Below, one piece after another: positions 24,031 to 33,364 of a stretch of DNA of 64,000 nt. A program made the translations under genes and the position numbers. Source of the DNA: Hymenolepis diminuta (taxonomy: Eukaryota; Platyhelminthes; Cestoda; Cyclophyllidea; Hymenolepididae); contig CAADRB010000031.1 of assembly GCA_900708905.1 (NCBI GenBank), positions 1,695,286 to 1,759,285 on the forward strand, in the 5' to 3' direction. The notes under the pieces are model-generated. The model saw nothing but the letters and a program-made list of their open reading frames with translations. It searched no databases and had not been told where the DNA came from. The number at the start of each line of letters is the position of its first letter. The first letter of the stretch is position 1.

Positions 24031-24360
24031 CCGGGAACATGGGTCTTTTTTATCGACGCTTTGAGTGAGGACATGCGTAGAGATATGTATGCGTGTTTTG
24101 ATTGGTCGGTACGATTGTGGTGGAAGGACAGGCCGGTGCAGGCAGGACCGATTGATAACTAAGCTGACTAAGCGATGTCCTCTCCGATCGATGAAAAGTA
24201 GGCCGGTTGAGGACGCACGGTGTTTGTTTGGAGTGCAGTGGGTAACAGGAAAAGGGTGAGAACTTACAGACATAATAATAGGACAAGATAGTTAAGTTTA
24301 ATGAGGAATAGGGATAATATAGAAAAATATTTCGGTGAGAAGGGGTTCATCCTTCATATC

Positions 24361-24470
24361 TATGTGCCAGCAGAGCGCACACACCGTGACCACTAGTGGA
24401 CACTATAGTGGAGATCTTATGGCCAATCATTTCTAATCACCAGATGTTGATAGACATCTGCTAGCTAATG
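24361..24470 (+). repeat. Repeat R1, second copy, second half
   Basis: It matches the minus strand of about 975-875: CACTAGTGGACACTATAGTG, GAGATCTTAT, CAATCATTTCTAATC and ATGTTGATAGACA. It is displaced from the first half by the R7 insertion. Confidence 0.75.
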
Positions 24471-24729
24471 GCAAATGCCACTGTGATTTATAGTTGTCAT
24501 GTCAAGATAGATCGTATTTTTTACCTCCCTAAATGCTTAGTTCTTGGCAAGATGAAATGATATACGGTAAATTAAATTGAAGTTTATTCAAAATATCGGC
24601 ATTCTTTGAAAAGAATGGTAACTATAATAAAATTCGTTCTATTTTTCGTTTTGTTTGCATTTCTAATCATGCTTGAAAATTGAAATGGCCAACAAGAAGG
24701 CTTTAAGATTGTTGCGGTTAGAGTGATGG

Positions 24730-25235
24730 TTAAAAGTAATGAAACAGAACACCAAAAATTGATTAGACCAGGATGTATTGAACAAACCGCAGTACAGAGT
24801 CCCAAGGGGAACAGAGAATTAAGGGAAAGGAAGGAGCGAAGGAAGATGTGTCTGATAAGCGACAGTCTCTACGTTTATGTTGAAAGGCTATTCATAATTG
24901 CCACTTGGATTTGGATGCGCGTGAGGACATAATTTTATGTGCGCTTTAATTGGACGGGACGATTTTAGGAAAAGGAAGGGACAGTGCGAACAGGACTGGT
25001 TACTAATATAGCCGACTAAGCGGTGTCTCTGCAACTATCGTACGAGGTACACTTAGCTTTCCGACCGATGAAAACAGGCCACTTGAGGACACACGGTGTT
25101 TATCCATGGAGTGCTTGAGGTCGCAGGAAAGGTTAAAAGTTTACAGACATTACTATGAGGACAAGATAATTAAATTTTGATGATTAGCGATGACGTAAGA
25201 TGAATATTTCGGAGCCGAAGGGATTCATCTTTCAA
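24730..25235 (+). repeat. Repeat R7, copy b
   Basis: This is a direct, diverged copy of 23870-24358, about 370 bases downstream. It lacks the TG run and has a short extra segment near 25030. Confidence 0.7.
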
Positions 25236-26070
25236 GATAATGGTTGATGTTAATACTATTCGGAAATGTTTTTTTACCTCTTCCAGTTTTTAATCTGTTT
25301 GATTAATCACAGTAATAGTGGATTAATTAATCGACATATTTTATTGAATTAAATCCTTATTTATCATTTTTTATGTGTTACCAAGATTGACAACTAAAAA
25401 ACTTTGAATTTCTTGATAACAAATTAAACGAAGATATAGATGTGCTGATGGCAACATTGATGGTTGCATTGGGGTTACAAAATACAAGGAAAAGATTTTT
25501 AATTTTTGGACAACAAATTAGGGCTTATCGAGATTGCGTCTAATTTGTGCTAACAGTGTGTTTCAATATAGGGGCCAAAATCCCTTAATTTACTATAAAT
25601 ACGATAGGATACAGAAAAGAATAGTTCATCTTAGCTGTGGGTATGTAATCAATTTAATGTACTGCTCGCCTATCGAAGTTAATGAGGGCTTGACAGACAC
25701 AGCTAATGCCCGATGTTAGTTTTGGAATGCCGCCCATCATAATCAGCCGGATTAAGGGAGATGTAAGTCTGTCTCATATCACTTAAAAAGTATTTTACTA
25801 AAACCGTTCATTTTCGTATTACTAATACTTGGGTATACTTTCTTTTGATATGTTTGTTTTAATCATTTTGGATCAATAGAAACTTAGAATATATGGAGAA
25901 AAGAACTAAAATTAATGGCGTTTAACTATTAGAATGTCTAAATTTAATAGATTGCCAAGAAATAGCAGAAATTGACTAATTAAGATTAAAGATAATCAAC
26001 TGATGTTTTTTTTAATGAACGATTCAAGTTTATGGTAAAATGCGATAGAAATTAGCCCGAATGTTTTATA

Positions 26071-26179
26071 TTACTCTTTAGTATTCTTTCCAACGATCGT
26101 TCCACATCTGGGACAGGAGTGTATCGCATCATTCAGTCCTGGTATAAACAGCGGCACGAGGCAGCATCCAAAAAAGCCT
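26071..26179 (-). CDS. LITAF-domain gene, last exon
   Basis: After acceptor TTCTTATAG it completes a Gly codon and reads GFFGCCLVPLFIPGLNDAIH then SCPRCGTIVGKNTKE and TAA at 26073-26071. Confidence 0.88.
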
Positions 26180-26658
26180 CTATAAGAAATACCACTTACT
26201 TAAATACCAATAAGTAGACAGAAATAGAATCAAAATATGCAGTACCGAAAGCGGTAACCGAATAAATGGGGATGCCAATCTCTAAACTTACCCGAGAAGG
26301 CAAATAATCATTGCACAAGTTTGAGCCACTTTACTGGGTTTGATATCAACATGAGTAACCACTTTCTGATTACATACTGGACAAAAAGTCAGAGTAGACT
26401 CAGTGCCGAATTCCTGCCCTGTTTTGGGAACTAAAAGCGATCAAGTAAAATTGTAAGTATGTTGTATTCGTACTAAATCGTACGCAGAAGTTGTGATTTA
26501 ATTCTGAAAACGGAGAGAGATCCTTAAGTAAAGTTTATTGATACTTTGAAAAGAGTTTCGTTTTCATCATATCGTTAAGAATCCTCGAAAATATGGGTAA
26601 TACTTTATACTACATGATGCAGTAAACCCAAAGGTATAATTTCGCCATTTCGGAACAT
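26071..26658 (-). CDS. Small LITAF-domain protein
   Basis: LITAF-domain proteins are zinc-binding, monotopic membrane proteins of late endosomes and lysosomes. Two exons are firm: 26430-26292 and 26179-26071. They encode FCPVCNQKVVTHVDI, a hydrophobic stretch AMIICLLGGFFGCCLVPLFI, and HSCPRCGTIVGKNTKE before TAA. This is the full domain: a CxxC knuckle, the membrane-inserted segment with GCC, and a second CxxC. A possible first exon is 26658-26628 (MFRNGEIIPL plus one base), which joins in phase and would give a 92-residue protein with no long Pro-rich N-terminus; it rests only on an ATG, the phase and a so-so donor (GG|GTTTAC). Confidence 0.85.
26292..26430 (-). CDS. LITAF-domain gene, middle exon
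   Basis: Acceptor CTTTTAG; donor GG|GTAAGT. It reads PKTGQEFGTESTLTFCPVCN and on to ICLLG. The intron to the last exon is 112 bp. Confidence 0.87.
26628..26658 (-). CDS. Possible first exon of the LITAF-domain gene
   Basis: ATG at 26658-26656 opens ten codons and one base before GTTTAC. Phase fits the next exon. The evidence is weak. Confidence 0.3.
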
Positions 26659-26824
26659 TTTTCTCATTCAGCTGCGTTTTAAATGCAGTGCTTCATATTA
26701 TTTTGAGTAATCAACAAGTTTTTTTAAATTAGTGGCGAAAAGATCAAAACCATCAGTTATGAAAATGCTCAAAATAATACTGATTACTATAGGTTTGGCG
26801 GTTCATAAGCATCTGTTTAGAAAC

Positions 26825-26934
26825 CTTTTCCATATCCAAGATGAAAATTTTTCCTTTAAAGGACCTGGGAATGTTAAATTGGTTAAAAGCAACCCTTAAA
26901 ACATCTGGAGGTTTGGCCAAATATCTCTTTACTA
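26825..26934 (-). CDS. Exon candidate, unknown product
   Basis: It lies in the longest open minus-strand frame here (26753-27187, 144 codons, no ATG near its start). The part after acceptor-like GAATTTTCAG reads VKRYLAKPPDVLRVAFNQFN and on to IFILDMEK before a GTTTCT donor-like site. It could belong to the unnamed gene at 29928-31826, but the phase does not join directly and another exon would be needed. It could be chance. Confidence 0.25.
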
Positions 26935-27199
26935 CTGAAAATTCTATCGCATTAAAATGTCTTCGTAAGGAGTAAGTTTTGAACAAAATGAAGCATTTGT
27001 GAAAAGCAAGTGTCGGTAAGTATTCAACTTGGAGTGGAAGAAAAAAATTCCCATATATTAATGCAGCAAATCCCAGCTTATAGCGTGAAGATGGAATTAA
27101 TACCAAATTGAGATGGACAACTTTTATCCCATGAAAAATTGGCACTTGTTTTGGAAATATGAAAATGATAGGAGTCCGATTAAACAACTCTCATTGGTG

Positions 27200-27452
27200 T
27201 TGTTTTTTGTCTGGGGATATTCAATTCTTACAGGTTGTCCCTAAGTCACCCATCGTCCCACCGATAGGCGGCGCATATCGCTCCTGACAGCTTGATGGTT
27301 TGGCAGTGTTTTGATCCCCAACATCAACAAGATGAAATCACATTGTATTTCTATATAATGCCTTTGCCTGATTAATAAAATTTTGCGTTTACCGCATTGT
27401 GTCATAATCTTCCCCATCTGGTCGGAATTAACTGTAGTCTAGCGATATCTTG
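27200..27452 (+). repeat. Repeat R2, first copy (LTR-like)
   Basis: It begins near TGTTTTTTGTCTGGGGATAT. Shared with the copy at 29460: GGTTGTCCCTAAGTCACCCA, CTGACAGCTTGATGG, CTATATAATGCC and TTAATAAAATTTT, then TAACTGTAGTCTAGCGATAT. A TATA-like box followed by an AATAAA-like box is the layout of an LTR. Confidence 0.65.
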
Positions 27453-29459
27453 TTGAGAGATATTCCATTGAGGAAGACTTCCCGGCATTGCGGAAGCATA
27501 GAGGAGACATACTTTACGAAAATGTACATATCTACCTCCTAGTAAATATGGCGACACCTGATTGATCGATTTATTGTTGGAGTAATGGTCGTATTTGACC
27601 GTTGACCTCGATTTAACTAGGAGGTAATGATGAGGTGATTAGGTTCCCATGTCTCCAAGTCTGCCCTCATTAAAACTAAAAGGTATTTTTTTGCGTTTTC
27701 TGAATTATTCTCGGAGCTGCGTTATCATCCACGACAATTCATATTTGTATATAATTGTACATCTCACAATATACTTTTAGTTTGTTTGACTGCCAAAGGT
27801 TGTCAAATCTCTGAATCTTTTTAATATGTTGAGTGATGGAACCTGTCCCAGTCTCGTAGCTACAAGACTTCGCTCCTTGAATAGGACTGTCCATTATTGA
27901 GTGTGCTGAATATGGTGAAGCCAGGTTTATCGATCATTGTGACCCTATTCGTCCATTAATTTATTTTCATTTGGAGGGCAGTGATGAGGCTAGGTTTCAC
28001 CTGTTTACGCATCTCATTCACATTTGCACTCTTCCCAAAAGCATTTTTGCAATTTTCGACATCATCCTATCACACAAGACGATTTGTGTGTGAATTGTTA
28101 TTCTTGAAATCAGTGTTTTGTTCCAGAAAGAGGACAGAGAGGGATAATGGTGAAGAACGCATGGTTTTTTGAGAAAAATCCTAATGCTTTATTTTTCTCT
28201 GGCACACTCTATGGCAAGGCTTTGTTTGACCAATAAAAAAAGAGCCCTTCTTAAATGTGCGAAATTTTGAATTGCTTAAAATTCTGGTGCATAATTTTAT
28301 CTAACAACATATACAGATTAGAATAATTGAAGCTTTGAATAAGACCCTTGGACTTTATTTTGCAAACCTGGTCTCACGGTATTACTTCTAATCAAATTCT
28401 CGTTCGATAGTGTTAAAACATGACTTGAGATTACCATAAAATCATCATATGTCGCTATACGAGGATTATCTCACTTCTAGCGACCTATCCAGATGCAGAG
28501 ATTTGAGAAAGTCGAACGAGATTGTTGGGAACACCACAGAGATGACTGCTATCTGGTCTAATCTTAAGCACTGGCCTTGAACACTATTTGTGCTTATTAT
28601 GCATCTATTAATTACTTCAATTAATCAGTTGCAGATTAGACGAACTGCATGCCTGAAGATTAGCTTTGTTGAAGTCTAGTAACTAGATTCCTATCTAAGT
28701 TAGTGATAAGGTAAATGGAATCAGAATCACTGCAAGGAAAACCTGTTCATCCTGATTACCTTCTGTCCACGCGCTAAAAATAATCCAAAGCAATCAATAG
28801 TAAATTTCACGAGCTTTTCGAGAAACATTTTCTCCCTAGCTTCTACTAAGCTAAAATACCAAATGCCAGACGGAGGTTCCTAAATCATTAGATCACAATG
28901 ATGGACCATTTTGAAAGAACGATTGATGGAAATTCATTCAGTTTAATAATTAATGGGAGAAATCACCGCCAGTCGCAGAACCATCATTATTAATAGCTGG
29001 GTGAAACAAATACTCCATATTTGTTGTTGCTGTGTTCCATATGAAACCTAACCGTCAATTTCCCATGATCTTGTGGTAACAACATCAGCCTCGTGAGTTG
29101 TGTGGGATCCACTTGTTAACCATTTTGTGCTAAATGGTTAATTAGAACTTTTAAAAAATCACCGGATTGAAGAGATTTGTGCTTATCTGCTCAAATACTG
29201 GATGAGATGAAGTATTATTAAAGTATCAGCATGATCGTGTCTTTGCTTATGGGAGTTATGCTAGCCGAGATGAGTAGTTCAGCTTAATTTCAAGTATCAA
29301 AATCAGCCAAGGAATCATATTTAAACTTCACTTTGTGTTATGCTTACATATGCACTTCTTTTGAGTGTACGTATTACGTAATTTGGTCAAAATTCTCGAA
29401 CTTCTAACTTCTGGTGCGCTAGGTAGCCGAAAAGAACAGAAGCCATAGCTGCAGAGTTT

Positions 29460-29726
29460 GGGTTTTGTCTGGGAATAATTAATTACCACAGCTTGTCTCT
29501 AGGTTGCCCATCATCCGTCTGGATATGCGGGCGCATGTCGGTGGTGTCAGCTTGACGGTTATTTGGGTCTAAAATTGTTATCAGTCCGAATGTGTGTCAA
29601 CAAAATGAAGGCATTCTGTATTCCTATAAAATGCATTTGTTTGGTTAATAAACCGTCTTGGGATAACTGCATTCTGTCTTGACTTTCTTTTCCGTAATCT
29701 GAGTTAACTACTGTCTAGTGATATAT
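29460..29726 (+). repeat. Repeat R2, second copy (LTR-like)
   Basis: GGTTTTGTCTGGGAATAATT, TTGTCTCTAGGTTGCCCATC, GTGTCAGCTTGACGGTT, CCTATAAAATGCATTTG, GGTTAATAAA and CTACTGTCTAGTGATAT match the first copy in order. Both run in the same direction, so together they could flank an old non-autonomous retroelement, or be two solo LTRs. Confidence 0.65.
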
Positions 29727-29927
29727 ATCAGAGCGTCAAACCTAGATCTCCAAGCCCAAATATAACACAGAAGAGTCACTCTTTACAAAAGTGGGCAACT
29801 GAGCAATTGTAAAAGGGCGACATAGTCTTAACGAAAGGAAGTACATAAAATAAAAATAGTATAAATGTAAACCCTCCTTTGTGAAAACCGACAGGCAGTG
29901 CAATGCCCTATGAAAACCATTCTTTAC

Positions 29928-30080
29928 CTACTACCAAGTTCACAGTATAAATTTTTAAGAAGGAAACCGTCACATTTTACTCTTTCCACCCCTTTTGGTA
30001 AATATAAAGCTGAAAACTTCACATTTCTCTCGTCAACTCGTAGTTCAATACGATCAAAGAACTGATCTTTTTCGATTTGA
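29928..30080 (-). CDS. Unnamed gene, 153-nt exon
   Basis: Acceptor GTTTTTAG; donor TAG|GTAAAG. It codes QIEKDQFFDRIELRVDERNV and thirty more residues, ending CELGS plus two bases. The intron from the previous exon is 1.28 kb. Confidence 0.55.
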
Positions 30081-31826
30081 CTAAAAACTAAACTAATATT
30101 GTAGTGAGACTCCAATTAACCCTTCAGGAACAATGACGAAGACATGAACGCTAATATTTACTCTTTGAAATTCACCTACAACCAATCCGCTAAATATTTG
30201 ATTTAGCAGTAAAAGAATAGAACAGAAGATTCAATAATTTAATAAAATTCTGATAGATAGGTAGATTAATCACAACGATGCATTCAGTGTACTAGAAACC
30301 ACGAAACTGTATCTATGGACTTGGTACCCGCTCGTGTCTAAAAGTAACACATTTTTCCCAAATGACTAAGGAAATTCCATCAAAAATGAGCGATATTACA
30401 TCGTAATTTACTAAAGCTCCCACGGAATTCTCATGTTTTAAGCTGGACAAAAGTATAACCAATGATCAGGTGTTTTAGTAAATTTCGCAATAAGTTAGAT
30501 CCTAGATTCTAATAATTTTATCCTTCGAAATATTATTAGTTGTCCGATGATGAGCTTATTACACCATAGGTTTTTTGAAGAAAAAGCATTGTTATCTTCA
30601 TCTGCCTGCTCTTAGTTGTAACAAGTTCCAAATAAATCAATCGCACAAGAATATCGTGAATTTGGGGGTCAATTTATGAAATACAAGTATTAGGACATTA
30701 CAAGGAGGATATAATCCCTAATCCAGATCAAGTAAAGGTCCTCACTATCAGCTTCTTCTTAACTCGCTCACCTGTTTCATATTTTATGGGGCTCATGTAC
30801 TGCTTCCCTAAATCAGATGTTTACTCGTGATTAAAAATTAAAATTTTCTCACCGCCATAGATAATAACATACATTTTTATATGATTTTCATTATTTGATA
30901 GTGAAATTCTCCCGTTTCATGGATGAATTTTAACCAATTAATTTAATTAAAAAGCACTATGGCTAACATTCGATTTTAAGGTCACGATTTTTTCTTGAAA
31001 TCTAAAGTACATTTGAATTAAAGTAGGGAGAAATTTTAAAGTACAAAAAGGTGTGTTTGAATTTGGTCACTGCTAATCTGTATTTTGCCAAAATTTGCAT
31101 TTGAATATTTACTAGAAACAAATTATGTGAATGCCGTTTTAAATCGGAGATGTAATTTTAAAAATTAATATGAACTCTTTTATCATTTTCATTGTTTCAG
31201 TATCTTAAAATGACAATTTAAATTTTGTGATTGAGTTGAGGACAAAAAGTGTGATTGTATACCAAATTCGCCCTCTAAATTAAAATTATTTTGCAGTCTA
31301 TTTATGAAAATTAACACCAAAACTCCCTTTCAAAAAATTAAACACGTGGAAAAATGTTATACCTTATCAGAGGTATAGGCATTAAATCAAGATCAATAAG
31401 TTGATAAGCGTTTTTTTCTAATTTTAAGGCACTTTTTTCCACACTTTCAATGAGCAAACCCATCATCTGTTTTCGTGCGTGTTTCCCCCAGAAAAAGTAA
31501 ATAATTTGTCGCATGTTCTTACTGCAAACACGCTGTATTTTTGAAATGAATAAAATATTATTCTTATCAGATTTAATACTAAAATTGCTGCAAAATTTTG
31601 TGCGGTAAAAGTATTTTAAACATTTCAATAAAATATATGAGATTATTAGTATATTACTTACTTTCGACTTCCACCTTCATTACAAACCTTGAGGATTTTA
31701 AATTCTATTAGTGAAAAGATGTCCTTTTATATCTGCAATTTGTCAGGCAATTTGATTGTACCGTTATAGTTAAAGTACGAATCCCACCCATAAGGTCTTA
31801 TTGAATGCATAAATGAACTGGAATAT
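29928..31826 (-). CDS. Unnamed multi-exon gene (partial, four exons)
   Basis: I do not recognise this protein. Four exons in transcript order, 31826-31762, 31704-31662, 31587-31363 and 30080-29928, have GT-AG borders, and all three junctions keep one open frame with changing phases, which is unlikely by chance. The joined product, about 160 residues, starts at or before MHSIRPYGWDSYFNYN and contains FKILKVCNEGGSR, IIYFFWGKHARKQMMGLLIE and IELRVDERNVKFSALYLPKG. The segment with SDKNNILFI followed by IIYFFWGKHA faintly recalls a gelsolin/villin repeat (a secreted or cytosolic actin-binding fold), but the match is too short to assert. The last exon ends in two bases of a split codon, so a downstream exon is missing. 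Met at 31810 may be the start, with acceptor TTTCTAG 17 bases upstream. Confidence 0.6.
31363..31587 (-). CDS. Unnamed gene, 225-nt exon
   Basis: Acceptor AAATTTTGCAG; donor AAG|GTATAA. It codes NFSIKSDKNNILFISKIQRV and on through IIYFFWGKHARKQMMGLLIE to LDLMPIPLI. Confidence 0.6.
31662..31704 (-). CDS. Unnamed gene, 43-nt exon
   Basis: Acceptor CACTAATAG and donor AAA|GTAAGT. It codes the end of one codon, then FKILKVCNEGGSR, then two bases. Length and both phases fit its neighbours. Confidence 0.5.
31762..31826 (-). CDS. Unnamed gene, first found exon
   Basis: It follows TTCGTTTCTAG and ends at AACG|GTACAA. The frame reads YSSSFMHSIRPYGWDSYFNY and one more residue plus a base. The following intron is 57 bp. 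Confidence 0.45.
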
Positions 31827-33097
31827 CTAGAAACGAATACTCAAAATTGAAAAGAGGTTAAGGATAGTGGAATGGAGTCTGAAATACTAGTACTATTTCA
31901 GTACTTGTGGCGTAGTGATTGATGGATAAGCCTATCACTATAGAGTTCATGAGTTTGAAGCCCGTCAGTGTACATCCAATGAATGAAATGTTAAGTCGAA
32001 ATAGTAGGTACTGAATGGGGGCGTGACTGAATACGTGCTGAATTAAACTGAGCTTTATCAGTTGCAAATCCAATTAACAACTCTGTATCTCAAAAGATAA
32101 GAGCAGAACTCTCACCCAATTATGTTTCAGATTTATGCTTTTTCTGCTATCAAGCGTATCAGAACTGGTTTGTGTAAATAGGAATGAGTGGAAATATTTG
32201 CCCTTGAAAACTTTTGTGAAGTGCTATAGCTATCCACTCCATCACCGAATTCTCTATTCTTACGAAATAATTATCTCTGCGACGTGGCTAACAATTTATT
32301 CGACCACAAGAACATGAATCTTTAACTATCGAGAGCTCCACTAACCACATGTGAACTTGGACTCTCTCTCGTGATTTCTATATGGTTTCTAAAACTCTTT
32401 AAATCAACTTGAATGGTGAAACGTTGAGCAGCAGAATTTCAACACGGTCGTCATCTCATATATATCTCTTTTCATGATCCTTTCATACGCCTTGACTACA
32501 CCTCAACTATATAAACTCCCTCTGTAAACATGCGCATTGCCCAATGTAAGGTGCTGAAAGGACGCGATCATAGTAACCATCTCAGCCTCTCACATGTGAA
32601 AATCCCTTCAACTCTTAACGGTCCTCCCTTTTCCCTCTTCAATGATTCCCGCTAATAAATTGGCTTGTCCCAACAGCCTTTTCTCTCTATCCTTTCATCA
32701 TAATGAAGATTAATAGAAGTTTGAAGGTTAAAAATCTGAGGACTAATATAGGATACTTAACTGCTGGTGTCCATCTAAAATGTCCTGACTTTATTTTCCG
32801 AATCGATTTTACCGTTTTCCATCTTTTCACCCCTTATTGGACTATTTTATTTCTTTGAATATTGGCTCTATCCCATTATCAAAATGCATTTAAAAATTTA
32901 ATGGTAATCTCATCAGTAGTTTTTGCAAATGTTTTGTATCAATTTTAAGCACTTATCTAATCAGTCCAGCCAAATTTTCAATTTATTAATCAGTACTGTT
33001 GTTCATATTTATAAATCAGCAAATATCATTCCAAATTTTTTGATCATATTTCGGAAATTTTTAACAGAACGGCTATTTAATTGCATTACTTTTAACC
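31827..33097. other. Region between the divergent unnamed gene and the kinase gene
   Basis: It should contain both promoters, or trans-splice sites. A tRNA-like promoter pair lies at 31908-31963. No exon was recognised. Confidence 0.5.
31908..31963 (+). repeat. tRNA-derived relic or SINE head (A box and B box)
   Basis: TGGCGTAGTGA (31908-31918) fits the RNA polymerase III A box, and AGTTTGAAGCCC (31952-31963) resembles the B box GGTTCGANNCC at a normal spacing. No cloverleaf with paired acceptor ends was made out, so a working tRNA gene is unlikely. Confidence 0.35.
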
Positions 33098-33364
33098 ATG
33101 TCACAGTTAAAAGGAGGGAAATTCTCAAAAATTCGCATTCCTTCAAAGAATCCAGATTATTATCTTGTCCAAGCTTTAATCTACCATGGAGCCAAATGCC
33201 GTATTTACAAGTGTTTCGACATTAAGTCGCGCAAAGTTGTCACGATCAAATCGGTCTACAAGAAGGCTAATTCTTTTGAAATGGAACAAGAAGTCAGAAT
33301 CTTGAAAATTCTCCGAGGTGGCCCAAACATTTGCTTTATTTTGGATGCTTTCGAGAGACGTAGG
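33098..33364 (+). CDS. CK2-like kinase exon 1
   Basis: It codes residues 1-89 (MSQLKGGKFSKIRIPSKNPD and on) with donor AGG|GTAAGT. TTTTTAACAG ends 30 bases before the ATG and could be a 5' splice or trans-splice acceptor. Confidence 0.88.

Larger units (their letters stand above)
23870..24358 (+). repeat. Repeat R7, copy a, inserted in R1
   Basis: It matches 24730-25235: GATGTATTGAACAAA, TTGAGTGAGGAC against GCGCGTGAGGAC, GACTAAGCGATGTCCTCT against GACTAAGCGGTGTCTCTG, ACTTACAGACAT and ATATTTCGG, then TTCATCCTTCA. It splits an R1 copy, so it arrived later. An 84-base assembly gap lies inside. Confidence 0.7.
22943..26070. other. Repeat-rich region between prefoldin 4 and the LITAF-domain gene
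   Basis: The prefoldin 4 promoter should be just above 22942; no motif stands out. The region is dominated by repeat R1 (23655-24470) interrupted by repeat R7, and a second R7 copy at about 24730-25235. No gene was seen. Confidence 0.6.
26659..29927. other. Region between the LITAF-domain gene and the unnamed minus-strand gene
   Basis: It holds two R2 copies in the same direction 2.26 kb apart (27200 and 29460), an exon candidate (26825-26934), and possibly the missing downstream exons of the unnamed gene. No coding frame was recognised between the R2 copies. Confidence 0.5.

Noticed and set aside
23835..24273. Frames across the second N run
   Set aside because: Most of their length is N or TG repeat; the real content is repeat R7.
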